Shown: piece after piece, positions 52,684-61,454 of the stretch
Numbering within the stretch: position 1 is the first letter of the stretch
How the letters are laid out: every line of letters starts with the position of its first letter
From: JACOMS01 sp051252005
Lineage (GTDB): Bacteria; Pseudomonadota; Alphaproteobacteria; Caulobacterales; Maricaulaceae
Length of the DNA stretch: 64,000 nucleotides
Assembly (NCBI GenBank): GCA_051252005.1
Contig: JBPOEZ010000003.1
Span: 434,001-498,000, forward strand
Reading direction: 5' to 3'
Position numbers and translations under genes: made by a program
The notes under the pieces: model-generated
What the model was told of the DNA's origin: nothing
The model's database searches: none
What the model saw: only the letters and a program-made list of their open reading frames with translations

Positions 52684-53250
52684 ATGACATTTAAGTGTTT
52701 TGATATTAAGGGCCCGCTCCTCCTGCAAACCCCTGTTCACGGAGATGCGCGCGGATCGTTTTATGAGGCCTTCCATTTACCCAAGCTTATTGACGCGCTT
52801 GGGTTTAATCCCGGCTTTGTTCAGGATAATATTTCCCGCTCGGCAACGCGAGGAACCGTACGCGGTATGCACCTGCAAACACCGCCGGCCGCGCAGGCCA
52901 AGCTCTTGCGCTGCATTCAAGGTGCGATCCTTGACGTGATTGTTGATGTCCGCGCCGGATCGGCCACTTACGGGAAGGCTTTGTATTTCGATCTTACGCA
53001 AGATGATGGACAGTCCCTCTGGATTCCTGAAGGATTTCTGCATGGTTTCGCAACGAAAACAGATGATGTGGTCGTCGCTTATAAGGTCACGGATCACTAT
53101 AATCATGATTGCGATCTGAGCATTGCGTGGGATGACGCTGATCTTGGTATTGATTGGCAGCTCGGAGACTGCGCGCCGACACTTTCCGATAAAGATAAAA
53201 ACGGCCTATCGTTTGCAGACTTTACATCGCCCTTCAAGGCGCTGTCATGA
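52684..53250 (+). CDS. rfbC: dTDP-4-dehydrorhamnose 3,5-epimerase
   Basis: A 188-aa cupin-type epimerase. The motifs GDARGSFYEAF, FVQDNISRS, GTVRGMHLQ (catalytic His), DVIVDVRAGSATYGK and IPEGFLHGFAT are diagnostic for RmlC. The ATG at 52684 has GGAG five bases upstream; a longer in-frame start at 52645 is not supported. It makes dTDP-4-keto-L-rhamnose for cell-surface polysaccharide. First of the rfbC-rfbB-rfbD run; rfbB starts within its stop codon (ATGA). Confidence 0.95.
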   Translation: MTFKCFDIKGPLLLQTPVHGDARGSFYEAFHLPKLIDALGFNPGFVQDNISRSATRGTVRGMHLQTPPAAQAKLLRCIQGAILDVIVDVRAGSATYGKALYFDLTQDDGQSLWIPEGFLHGFATKTDDVVVAYKVTDHYNHDCDLSIAWDDADLGIDWQLGDCAPTLSDKDKNGLSFADFTSPFKALS

Positions 53251-54302
53251 CGTTATTAATTACAGGCGGCGCCGGATTTATTGGATCCGCGCTCGTCCGC
53301 TTAGCCCTGTCTGAAGGCCGGAGCGTTGTTAATATCGACTGCCTCACATACGCCGCTAATTTAGACAATTTATCACCTGCGCTGCCAGATGAAAATTACC
53401 GGTTTGAAAAAATCGATATACGCGACGCGGACGCCGTGCAGCGTGTGTTTAACACTCACCGCCCTAGCCAAGTCATCCATCTTGCTGCCGAGAGCCACGT
53501 TGATCGTTCTATCGACGGGCCAGAAGATTTCATGACAACCAACGTAAACGGCACGTTTAATATGCTTGAGGCGGCGCGAAAATTTTATAGCGGCCTTGAA
53601 GGCGCGGCCCGAGAGGCTTTCCGCTTTGTCCACGTCTCAACCGACGAAGTTTACGGCGACCTTTCGGAAACTGATCCCGCCTTCACCGAAACACACCCCT
53701 ACAATCCAAGCTCCCCCTACTCTGCATCCAAAGCCTCCAGCGATCATCTCGCGCGGGCATGGGGACGCACATATAGCCTCCCTGTTATTGTCACCAACTG
53801 TTCGAATAATTACGGGCCTTACCAGTTCCCCGAAAAACTTATCCCCGTTGTGATTTTGAAATGCCTCGCAGGAGAGCCCATCCCAGTTTACGGCCAAGGC
53901 ACGAATATTCGCGATTGGCTTTATGTGGGTGATCATGCCCGCGCGCTGCTTATGGTGGCCGAGAGCGGCAAGTCCGGAGAAACTTACAATATTGGCGGCG
54001 ACAATGAACGGCGAAACATTGATCTCGTGCAAACACTTTGCAGGTTAATGGATGAACTGCGCCCTGCCAAAGACGGCACGTCTTACACCTCTCTCATCAG
54101 CTTCGTCGATGACCGCCCCGGTCATGACCGCCGCTACGCGATTGACGCGACTAAGATTAAGGCCGAGCTTGGATGGACACCGACCATAAGCGTGGACGCA
54201 GGGTTTAAGCAAACCGTTCAGTGGTATCTTGATAATCAAGCTTGGTGGCAGCCGCTCCTCGCCGTTCGCAAAGTCTCGGAAAGACAGGGCAAACTGTCGT
54301 GA
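53247..54302 (+). CDS. rfbB: dTDP-glucose 4,6-dehydratase
   Basis: A 351-aa extended short-chain dehydrogenase. It has the NAD motif TGGAGFIGSALVR, HLAAESHVDRSI, the catalytic triad region HVSTDEVYGDL with YSASKASSDHL (YxxxK), and NCSNNYGPYQFPEKLIP, all RmlB-specific. It converts dTDP-glucose to dTDP-4-keto-6-deoxyglucose. It overlaps rfbC (ATGA) at the start and rfbD (GTGA) at the end, so the three proteins are made in a coupled way. Confidence 0.96.
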   Translation: MTLLITGGAGFIGSALVRLALSEGRSVVNIDCLTYAANLDNLSPALPDENYRFEKIDIRDADAVQRVFNTHRPSQVIHLAAESHVDRSIDGPEDFMTTNVNGTFNMLEAARKFYSGLEGAAREAFRFVHVSTDEVYGDLSETDPAFTETHPYNPSSPYSASKASSDHLARAWGRTYSLPVIVTNCSNNYGPYQFPEKLIPVVILKCLAGEPIPVYGQGTNIRDWLYVGDHARALLMVAESGKSGETYNIGGDNERRNIDLVQTLCRLMDELRPAKDGTSYTSLISFVDDRPGHDRRYAIDATKIKAELGWTPTISVDAGFKQTVQWYLDNQAWWQPLLAVRKVSERQGKLS

Positions 54303-55156
54303 GAGCCTACCTTATTGTTGGACAAAACGGGCAGGTCTCGCGGGCTATGCAGCGCTCCCTCACGGCGCGGTCCATGCCATTCAAGGTCATTGGGTCAGCC
54401 GATAGTGATCTGTCGAAAAACCCTGAAGCCGCCAATGCCATCATTTCAAAAGGCACCTATGCCGCCGTAATAAATTGCAGCGCCTATACCCATGTGGACA
54501 AAGCGGAAACCGATATTCAATCCGCTGAAAAACTCAACACTCACGCCCCTGCCCATATGGCCAAAGCCTGCGCGCAAAGCGGCACACCCTTCCTGCACCT
54601 CTCTACGGATTATGTTTTTGATGGCCGCAAAGGCGCGCCTTACCTTCCAAGCGACCAGACAAATCCCCTTAATGTTTACGGCCGCACCAAAGCGGCGGGT
54701 GAACAAGAGGTTTTGAAGGCTGGAGGCCAAAGCCTGATCGTAAGAACAAGCTGGGTTTATGACGGGATAGGCGCGAACTTTTTGACCACCATGCTTAGGC
54801 TTGCCAAAACCCATAAGGCGCTTTCCATTGTTGATGACCAAATCGGGCGGCCAACCTATGCAGGACATCTCGCCGAAGCCTGCCTTGCCGCGCTCCTGCA
54901 CATGCCGGAGACGCCGGCGCTTTATCACGTCACCAATACGGGCAAGCCTGTCAGCTGGGCGAAGTTTGCCCGCGCTATATTTAACGCCTCAAGCTTCTCC
55001 CCTGAGATTACCCCCATCAGCACAGAAGCGTTCGCTGCCCCAGCGCCGCGTCCCGCCTATTCAGTTCTATCGACCTCCGCTTTTGAGCAGACTTTCAATC
55101 ATCCCCTCCAACCATGGCAAACCGGGCTTATGCACGCTTTGCAGGAACACTCATAA
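54299..55156 (+). CDS. rfbD: dTDP-4-dehydrorhamnose reductase
   Basis: A 285-aa SDR reductase that completes dTDP-L-rhamnose synthesis. The start is GTG at 54299, overlapping the rfbB stop (GTGA), which gives the family beginning RAYLIVGQNGQVSRAMQ. Motifs VINCSAYTHVDKAE, LHLSTDYVFDG, and NVYGRTKAAGEQEVL (YxxxK), and VRTSWVYDG are RmlD-type. It uses NADPH. The stop codon overlaps the uup start (TAATG). rfbA, needed for the first step, is not in this cluster. Confidence 0.95.
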   Translation: MRAYLIVGQNGQVSRAMQRSLTARSMPFKVIGSADSDLSKNPEAANAIISKGTYAAVINCSAYTHVDKAETDIQSAEKLNTHAPAHMAKACAQSGTPFLHLSTDYVFDGRKGAPYLPSDQTNPLNVYGRTKAAGEQEVLKAGGQSLIVRTSWVYDGIGANFLTTMLRLAKTHKALSIVDDQIGRPTYAGHLAEACLAALLHMPETPALYHVTNTGKPVSWAKFARAIFNASSFSPEITPISTEAFAAPAPRPAYSVLSTSAFEQTFNHPLQPWQTGLMHALQEHS

Positions 55157-56964
55157 TGGCCCCGCCGCTTCTTACCCTTGATAATATTCACCTCACTTTT
55201 GGCACCACGCCGCTTCTTGAAGGCGCGTCTTTGACCATTCACACCGGAGACCGGATGTGCCTTGTTGGCCGCAACGGCTCGGGCAAATCCACGCTCCTCA
55301 AAATTGCTGCCGGATTGGTCGAAGCTGATGACGGGGAACGGTTTTTAAAACCTGGCGTGACCATGCGCTATCTCCCGCAAGAACCTGACCTATCCGCCTA
55401 CGATACGATCGAAGATTATGTTCGCGACGGACTCACTGGCGCGGATCAGGCCTACCGCATCCCCTACCTTTTGGACGCGCTTGGATTAACAGGGCAGGAA
55501 AGCACCGCGCACTTGTCGGGCGGAGAAGCTCGCCGCGCCGCGCTCATTCGCACGCTTGCTCCAGAACCAGATATTCTCATGCTCGACGAGCCGACAAACC
55601 ACTTGGACCTTCCCGCTATTGAATGGCTAGAAGGCGAGCTCTCTGGCATGTCATCGGCGATCATTTTGATCTCTCATGATAGACGGTTTCTCGAATCTCT
55701 TTCGCGCAAAACCATCTGGATGGACCGCGGCGAAACACGCGTGCTTGACCACGGGTTTGGCGAGTTTGAAGATTGGCGCGACCGCTTCATCGAAGAAGAA
55801 GAGCTGGAGCGCCATAAGCTCAACCGCAAGATCGTCCGCGAACAGCACTGGGTAGTTCACGGAGTTAGCGGCCGCCGCAAACGCAATGTGCGCCGCCTCA
55901 AAGAACTCGGCAACCTACGCAACCAAGTCAAAGAGCAAAGACAGGTTAAGGGCGATGTAGCCTTCACCACAGTCGACGCAGCCTCATCAGGAAAAGCCGT
56001 CGCGCGGCTAGAAAACGTGTCTAAAGCCTTCGACGGACGCCCTATCGTCAATGACCTTTCCATCCGCATTGGGCGCGGCGAACGCATTGGCCTTGTCGGG
56101 CCCAATGGCTCTGGCAAAACCACTCTGCTCAAGCTCATCATGGGCGAGTATGAGGCCGATAGCGGCAACATCACATTAGGCGTTAACTTAGAACCGCTGA
56201 TCGTTGACCAAAAACGCGAGAGCCTAAATCCAGAATGGACACTGTCCGAAGCCCTCACTGACGGCGGCGGCGATAATGTTATTATTGGCGATAAATCCGT
56301 CCATGTGATCCGCTATATGAAGGACTTTTTGTTCCTGCCAGAACAGGCCCGAACACCTATTCATGTACTCTCCGGCGGGGAACGCGGAAGATTGCAACTG
56401 GCGCGCGGTTTACGGCTACCGTCTAACCTTCTTGTCCTCGATGAACCGACCAATGATTTGGATTTGGAAACGCTGGATCTTTTGCAGGAACTTGTTGCCG
56501 AGTATAACGGCACGGTTCTCCTTGTCAGCCATGATAGGGACTTTATTGACCGCACAGTCACGCGCACGATTGCCTATGAAGGCGACGGCGACTGGCAGGT
56601 CTATGCGGGCGGCTATACGGATATGGTTCGGCAGCGCGGCGAAGGCGTGACGCAGCGCAAAGCCGCGCAGCAGCAAGCCAAAAACTCTGGCAATAAAACG
56701 GCAAGCAGCACAGACAACAGCGCGCCTAAGGCCAAGCTCAGCTATAAACATAAATTTAGGCTTGAAAAATTACCGGGCGAGATAGAAGCCGCGAATGCGC
56801 GCCTCGCATCGCTCGAAGCCAAGATGGCCGATGCAGACTTTTTTACAAAAGATCCGGACGGGTTCAATAAAGTCGTTGAAACTTTGGGCGACGTTCACGA
56901 ACGGATCGACGCTCTGGAAACCGAATGGCTCGAACTTGAAGCCCTCAAAGAAGAGGCCGGATAA
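55156..56964 (+). CDS. uup: ABC-F ATPase Uup
   Basis: About 602 residues with two ABC domains: Walker A GRNGSGKST and GPNGSGKT, signatures LSGGEARRAALIR and LSGGERGRLQLAR, and Walker B LDEPTNHLDLPAIEW and LDEPTNDLDLETLD. Between them is the basic linker GVSGRRKRNVRRLKELGNLR. The C-terminal 65 residues form the Uup-specific coiled-coil domain (LEKLPGEIEAANARLASLE), which binds DNA or branched nucleic acids in E. coli Uup. The ATG at 55156 overlaps the rfbD stop (TAATG); there is no functional link to rhamnose synthesis that I know of. Confidence 0.94.
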   Translation: MAPPLLTLDNIHLTFGTTPLLEGASLTIHTGDRMCLVGRNGSGKSTLLKIAAGLVEADDGERFLKPGVTMRYLPQEPDLSAYDTIEDYVRDGLTGADQAYRIPYLLDALGLTGQESTAHLSGGEARRAALIRTLAPEPDILMLDEPTNHLDLPAIEWLEGELSGMSSAIILISHDRRFLESLSRKTIWMDRGETRVLDHGFGEFEDWRDRFIEEEELERHKLNRKIVREQHWVVHGVSGRRKRNVRRLKELGNLRNQVKEQRQVKGDVAFTTVDAASSGKAVARLENVSKAFDGRPIVNDLSIRIGRGERIGLVGPNGSGKTTLLKLIMGEYEADSGNITLGVNLEPLIVDQKRESLNPEWTLSEALTDGGGDNVIIGDKSVHVIRYMKDFLFLPEQARTPIHVLSGGERGRLQLARGLRLPSNLLVLDEPTNDLDLETLDLLQELVAEYNGTVLLVSHDRDFIDRTVTRTIAYEGDGDWQVYAGGYTDMVRQRGEGVTQRKAAQQQAKNSGNKTASSTDNSAPKAKLSYKHKFRLEKLPGEIEAANARLASLEAKMADADFFTKDPDGFNKVVETLGDVHERIDALETEWLELEALKEEAG

Positions 56965-56978
56965 ATCCGGCCCTTTTC
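56955..56978 (+). terminator. Intrinsic terminator that spans the uup stop codon
   Basis: GGCCGGAT and ATCCGGCC form a GC-rich hairpin with the uup TAA stop at its tip, followed by CTTTTCC. It ends the rfb-uup transcript before the convergent TadG-like gene. Confidence 0.7.
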
Positions 56979-56984
56979 CTACAT

Positions 56985-58688
56985 TTACTTCACTAATCTC
57001 GCGCCGTCATCCGACTTTGGCAGGAGCGGCGGGATACCGCCTTTAACGTAATCAACAGAGACCGCCGCTTTGGTTTCTCCGGCAAAGGTGACTTGGTGAG
57101 CGATAAAGGATGTCGCCGGCGCGCGCGCGCCTAGCACACTGTCGCCCAGAACATCCAACGCCTGTGTGGGGAAATACATGGTACCCGTAACGTTAAGTTC
57201 GCCGCCGCTAGAGATCAAATTCACGCCAGTAATTCCCGACGGTGCGCTTGGGTCTGAGCTTGGTGCTTCATCTGCATAAATGCTCTCGGCAGCAGAACTC
57301 ATATAAGCCAAATTATTTTGAAGTGATCCTGTGCCTCCGCCAGTAGAAGACGTTGACCCATTGCGATCTTGGAAGAACGCCAAGCCCGCCATACTGCCTG
57401 ACCTTGGCGCCTTAATATCAACATAGGAACCACTTTCGACGGTCACAACGGCGTTGTTTCCAGTCAAGACATAAGACACATCCTGTGCATCTGCCTCTGC
57501 GCCATTTTTAAACGTTAAAGGCCCGTCTTTTATAATATAAGTACCGGGCATAAATGTAACATTTACGCCGTCAACAGTCAGACCTCCGCAATATGTACCT
57601 GGGTAGTAGATACCATTATCAGCTGTATAGTTGGCAGATTCGCGCTGACCAACCATTTCGGGGCCATAGTCGGCGAGCACGCGCCTCAGGTCAGCAGCGG
57701 AAACACCCAATGTTTCCATACGACTTTCTGGTAACGGGGCATGAATGTCCCATATCGAATGCATTTCGCCCAACTGACAGTTTCCTGTAATTGCGTCACA
57801 GTGATAGTGTTGGTGTTGCCCATCTACGATATTTGCAACACCGGGCACTCCGATGTGGCTATAAGCTTTTTCTCCGAGTATACTGACTATCATCGGGGGT
57901 AAATAAACAATACCCGACGGATCAGCGCCCCGACCAAAGGGGCTCGACTGCGCCTCTGCCTCTGTTGGCAATGGATTTGTACCGCCCGCAAAAATCGTGT
58001 TTGGCATGCAAACGCCAGCCTTAGGCGCGACTCTATTCTCGTATGGGTCATCAATCACGCGGCATTCTCCGCGCATGGCGGGTTTGAATTTACCGTCCCC
58101 TCCCCCTGCCGAACAGAAGGACTTTGCAATAGGGTCGTATCGTGAGCTCGATAATATGCCCTGAGGGTGCTTAGAATTGGATTGAACGGCGCAAGACGGC
58201 GAATTAAACTCTGTTGAATCGAGGAAACGGAGCTTGCCTTCGCCCTCACCAGCTAGGGCAAGGACGCAGATCGTGTTTTCACGGTTCATTTCGGCGATAC
58301 TAAGTTCACCAACCTCAAACCCCGCCACACCAACGGAGCGCGCCAATGACGCCTCTTTCATGCCCTTGGCGCTCATCTCAACACGTCCATCTGTGGCATT
58401 AACATCTAATACTAATTTAGCTTGCCCAGCATAATGAGCGTTAAAGACCTCTATTGCCAAGTCTTGTTTTTGGGACGTGGTCACGCTTTCGTTTGAGACT
58501 GCCGTCAGCACAGCCGCATCTAGCGCGCTTTTTATGCTAGCGCGATCTTTCTCGACGCCGCGAAAATCAACAACGTAAGTCGTGGCAACAAGGACTGGAA
58601 ATGCTGCAACGCCAAACCAAATCGCAAACTGGCCTGAGTCCGCTTTGGCAAAACGGCTTATTGATTTTTTTATCTGTTTTACGAGCAC
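56985..58688 (-). CDS. TadE/TadG-like pilus assembly-related protein
   Basis: A 567-aa protein with one N-terminal membrane helix in the TadG pattern (FAKADSGQFAIWFGVAAFPVLVATT, here shown only by its first part FAKADSGQFAIW, then DRASIKSALDAAVLTAVS). The remainder is a large periplasmic region with beta-rich segments (YVLTGNNAVVTVESGSY, then SGGELNVTGTMYFPTQ) and several Cys. TadG-type proteins carry Flp pilin-like anchors. No tad pilus genes are adjacent, so it is an orphan copy. The start is GTG at 58688 with AAGGTGAG upstream. Confidence 0.78.
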   Translation of the reverse strand: MLVKQIKKSISRFAKADSGQFAIWFGVAAFPVLVATTYVVDFRGVEKDRASIKSALDAAVLTAVSNESVTTSQKQDLAIEVFNAHYAGQAKLVLDVNATDGRVEMSAKGMKEASLARSVGVAGFEVGELSIAEMNRENTICVLALAGEGEGKLRFLDSTEFNSPSCAVQSNSKHPQGILSSSRYDPIAKSFCSAGGGDGKFKPAMRGECRVIDDPYENRVAPKAGVCMPNTIFAGGTNPLPTEAEAQSSPFGRGADPSGIVYLPPMIVSILGEKAYSHIGVPGVANIVDGQHQHYHCDAITGNCQLGEMHSIWDIHAPLPESRMETLGVSAADLRRVLADYGPEMVGQRESANYTADNGIYYPGTYCGGLTVDGVNVTFMPGTYIIKDGPLTFKNGAEADAQDVSYVLTGNNAVVTVESGSYVDIKAPRSGSMAGLAFFQDRNGSTSSTGGGTGSLQNNLAYMSSAAESIYADEAPSSDPSAPSGITGVNLISSGGELNVTGTMYFPTQALDVLGDSVLGARAPATSFIAHQVTFAGETKAAVSVDYVKGGIPPLLPKSDDGARLVK

Positions 58689-59090
58689 AACTTAAACTCA
58701 CCTTGAATATCTTCCCCCTATATTAGTAAAAGCTCATTAAAATTAAATTGGGAAGTAAGGTTAAAACGGCCTTAATAAGCTCGGGTTTTACGGGGGCGGC
58801 TCTAAGTTCAGTAGCCACTGAATCCACCTTGGCAGACATCAAACCGAGATCGCTCCAGCGAAATACCGCTTTTGATATGATCCGCAGCCACAAAGACCTT
58901 AATCTCTTTGGAGGTTTATTTCACGCTCTTTTCCACATTCTGCCTTGCTATTACATCGAAAGCGCTAAAACTATTTGAACCGCACAGCTTGTAATAGGTG
59001 AGCATCCCAACGAAACTCTTTCAAGCGCTGCATCCAAACGCAGGCCCCGTGACGTCTTAGGAATGTCAGGTAAATTATAGGAGACACCTC
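58689..59090. other. Gene-free stretch between TadG-like gene and DUF6249-like gene
   Basis: This 402-bp region must contain divergent promoters for the genes on either side. A 76-codon open frame with a TTG start (58748-58978) exists, but it has no convincing ribosome binding site or recognisable sequence, so I do not call it a gene. I see no tRNA, terminator or strong repeat here. Confidence 0.5.
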
Positions 59091-59459
59091 ATGGAAGAAA
59101 CAATCGCTATTTTAGGCATTTTCGGGTCCATCCCATTCATTGTATTTTTAGTCTTCTTTTTCAGGTCAAGGGCACACGCACGCACAACCCTTCTCATTGA
59201 AAAAATGATAGATAAAGGCGAACCGATAACGCCGGAAATCGTCCGCACGCTGGGTATTCGCGCGGGCAATGTTCACGCCGACCTCAAGACCGGCATGATT
59301 TTGATCGCCATTGGCTTTGCCATGACCATCCTCGGCCAAGTCATTCCCGAAGAAGAGGCCCATACGGCCATGACCGGCGTGGCTATGTTCCCGCTCTTTG
59401 TCGGCCTTGCATACGTCGCCTTCTGGTTTTTCTTTGGCCGCAAATCTGCGGCTGAATAA
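59091..59459 (+). CDS. DUF6249-like membrane protein
   Basis: A 122-aa protein with an N-terminal helix (IAILGIFGSIPFIVFLVFFF), a cytoplasmic loop EKMIDKGEPITPEIVRTLG, and two further helices after LKTGMILIAIGFAMTILG. This layout, particularly the EKMIDKGEP..P motif, matches the DUF6249 family, usually found beside ECF sigma and anti-sigma genes. The ATG has AGGAGA six bases upstream. It heads a run with the sigma factor, whose frame overlaps its end, and probably a small membrane protein that acts as anti-sigma factor. Confidence 0.78.
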   Translation: MEETIAILGIFGSIPFIVFLVFFFRSRAHARTTLLIEKMIDKGEPITPEIVRTLGIRAGNVHADLKTGMILIAIGFAMTILGQVIPEEEAHTAMTGVAMFPLFVGLAYVAFWFFFGRKSAAE

Positions 59460-59949
59460 TATCGGGAGAGACGCTACATTCACGCGATTGGTCCGCGCCC
59501 ATCAGGGCGCGATCAGGGCCTTTCTACGCCGCCTAACCCGCAATCACGCACTTGCGGATGATCTCGCTCAGGTCACGTTTTTAAAAGCTTACGAGAAACA
59601 GAGCCTTTTGCGGGACGACAAAACTGCCAAAGCGTGGCTTTTCCAAATCGCTTACCGAACTTTCCTTGACGAATACCGGAAAACGACAAGACGCAACGCC
59701 CTCACCGAGCACCCTATCGATGAGCCTGTCCCCGAGGCGCAGCCGGGCCTCGCCTCCGACATAGAAAAAGCCATGAACAGGCTACCGGAAGAGTGCCGCG
59801 CCGTGGTAATATTATGTCTTTCCCACGGCCTTTCGCACAGCGAGGCTGCCCGTGTGACTAACCTTCCGATTGGCACAGTGAAATCACATGTGAGCCGCGG
59901 GAAATCAAAATTACGGGCTTTTCTTTTTGCTTATGAGACCTCACAATGA
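59398..59949 (+). CDS. ECF-type RNA polymerase sigma factor
   Basis: Region 2 (FTRLVRAHQGAIRAFLRRL, then ADDLAQVTFLKAYE) and region 4 (LSHSEAARVTNLPIGTVKSH, then VSRGKSKLRAF) are clear. It directs RNA polymerase to a small regulon, probably stress-related. The start is unresolved: the frame is open back to a TTG at 59398 inside the upstream gene, and another TTG is at 59434; neither has a good ribosome binding site, and the conserved part begins near 59476. The stop overlaps the next gene (ATGA). Confidence 0.85.
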   Translation: MSALHTSPSGFSLAANLRLNNIGRDATFTRLVRAHQGAIRAFLRRLTRNHALADDLAQVTFLKAYEKQSLLRDDKTAKAWLFQIAYRTFLDEYRKTTRRNALTEHPIDEPVPEAQPGLASDIEKAMNRLPEECRAVVILCLSHGLSHSEAARVTNLPIGTVKSHVSRGKSKLRAFLFAYETSQ

Positions 59950-60272
59950 CCATTATGATCCAATCTGGCGACGAAAACTTTCAATCCCTTCTCAGTGACT
60001 ATGCTGCCCCTATCGAAGATGATGGATTTTCAGAGACCGTTCTGCGTATGGCCAGAGACCGCGAAACACGGCTGAAACGTCTTAAATTTGGGTTTCTAGC
60101 GGCCGGCTGTTTTCTTGGCGGCATGATCGCAGCCACGCAGCTTAAATCCATGCTCCGCTTTGCGGCTGATGTTACGCTTCCACAACAACCCTTATGGACC
60201 CTCCTCATCGCCATTATTTTCGCATTTGTAGTTTGGGCAACACTTGATAATAAAGACGCAGGATTTTTGTAA
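59946..60272 (+). CDS. Small membrane protein, probable anti-sigma factor
   Basis: A 108-aa protein with a cytoplasmic N-terminus (FQSLLSDYAAPIEDDGFSET) and two hydrophobic helices (FGFLAAGCFLGGMIAA and LWTLLIAIIFAFVVWATL). There is no zinc-finger ZAS motif. The ATGA overlap with the sigma factor gene and the short cytoplasmic segment before two helices fit an anti-sigma role (inference). Family not recognised beyond that. Confidence 0.6.
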   Translation: MTIMIQSGDENFQSLLSDYAAPIEDDGFSETVLRMARDRETRLKRLKFGFLAAGCFLGGMIAATQLKSMLRFAADVTLPQQPLWTLLIAIIFAFVVWATLDNKDAGFL

Positions 60273-60286
60273 TCGGAGTTTAAATC

Positions 60287-61102
60287 TTGTCGTCATCTCT
60301 CTTGTCTGAAAAATATCTCGCCCGCCCCGGCCAGGCTTTTGACCTGTCCTCTCGGCCAACGCGCGTGTCTCTATTTGACGGAAAGTCGGAAGCCAAAGAC
60401 TTCATCAAAGATCAGGCCAAAGCTATATCGAAGCTCTCTCACCGCTTGTACGGCGAAGCATCGCAAAGCCTGCTTATCATTTTACAAGGGATGGACACGT
60501 CCGGAAAAGACGGCACGACGTCCGCTCTTTTTCACCGGACACCGCCTCTCAATGTTAATGTTAAAAGCTTCAAAGCGCCGACCAAAACTGAACTTGCCCA
60601 TGATTATCTCTGGCGTGTTCATCAAGCCTGTCCGGGCAAGGGACAGATCACGGTTTTCAACCGGTCTCAATATGAAGACGTGCTCGTAGTAAAAGTGCGA
60701 GAATTTGCACCCGCAGAGAAAGTTGAGCAGCGCTACGAGCAAATCAATCAGTTTGAAAAACACCTGACTGAAAACGGCACGCACATATTAAAGTTTATGC
60801 TGAACATCTCTCATGGAACACAAGGCGAGCGCCTGCGCGATCGTCTTGTCGTTCCAGGGAAAAGGTGGAAGTTCAATCCGGGCGATCTCGAAGACCGCGC
60901 GCTCTGGCCAGATTTTATGGCCGCCTACCAGACAATGGTAGAGCGCACCTCAACAGAACATGCGCCGTGGCACGTAATCCCGTCAGACTCGCGCTCCAAT
61001 AGGAACGCGATCATTACAGACATTGTCCGTAAAAAGCTTGATGATATGAATCCGAATTATCCGGATCCAGGCTATCGGCCCAGCGATTTTAATATCGCAT
61101 AA
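60287..61102 (+). CDS. Polyphosphate kinase 2 (class III-like, nucleotide phosphotransferase)
   Basis: A 271-aa single-domain PPK2. Walker A is LQGMDTSGKDGTTSALF, and the lid/Walker B segment is FNRSQYEDVLVVKVREF, the NRSxYEDVL form seen in the polyphosphate:AMP/ADP phosphotransferase branch rather than in the DRSWYNR class I/II type. It therefore probably makes ADP and ATP from polyphosphate. The start is a TTG with GGAG eight bases upstream, 14 bp after the putative anti-sigma gene, so it may be co-transcribed with the sigma factor run. Confidence 0.9.
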   Translation: MSSSLLSEKYLARPGQAFDLSSRPTRVSLFDGKSEAKDFIKDQAKAISKLSHRLYGEASQSLLIILQGMDTSGKDGTTSALFHRTPPLNVNVKSFKAPTKTELAHDYLWRVHQACPGKGQITVFNRSQYEDVLVVKVREFAPAEKVEQRYEQINQFEKHLTENGTHILKFMLNISHGTQGERLRDRLVVPGKRWKFNPGDLEDRALWPDFMAAYQTMVERTSTEHAPWHVIPSDSRSNRNAIITDIVRKKLDDMNPNYPDPGYRPSDFNIA

Positions 61103-61136
61103 AACCAGCCTATAATAGGCCAGCTTTATTTAGCAT

Positions 61137-61295
61137 TTAGATAGCGCGGTTTGCGCGGCGGGCACGGCGAGTTGTACGCTTGGCAATAATTGAACCGTTA
61201 TTACGTTCACGGCGAGCCTGTGCGCCTTCAAATGTTGGAGCGAATGTTTGCGGCTTTTGCGCTGAAAATTCTGTTCCGTTAAAAAATGTAGTCAT
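61137..61295 (-). CDS. 52-residue basic protein
   Basis: From the ATG at 61295 (AAGGAG six bases upstream, a strong ribosome binding site) the frame encodes MTTFFNGTEFSAQKPQ, then FEGAQARRERNNGS and a C-terminal cluster TTRRARRANRAI rich in arginine. It is too small for a known enzyme and has no membrane segment. The strong translation signal and basic tail suggest a nucleic-acid-binding small protein (inference). I do not recognise it. Confidence 0.5.
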   Translation of the reverse strand: MTTFFNGTEFSAQKPQTFAPTFEGAQARRERNNGSIIAKRTTRRARRANRAI

Positions 61296-61454
61296 TGTCG
61301 TCTCCTTAGCGGCCGATGGCATGTCGACCTTTTCTGTTGGCGCTCATATAGTGAGAACAAAATAAAAAGGTACACCCAAGGACAGCGTATGAGACATGCA
61401 TAATTGCATAGGTAAAATTAGAACGCGGTTAACACACTGAACTTACTTGATTTT

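Noticed and set aside
58748..58978. 76-codon TTG-initiated open frame
   Set aside because: No ribosome binding site, no recognisable motif, and it lies in a divergent promoter region; chance frame is more likely.
61110..61125. GCCTATAATAGGC hairpin between PPK2 and the 52-aa gene
   Set aside because: Only a five-base-pair stem with a three-base loop and a poor T-run in either direction; too weak to list as a terminator.
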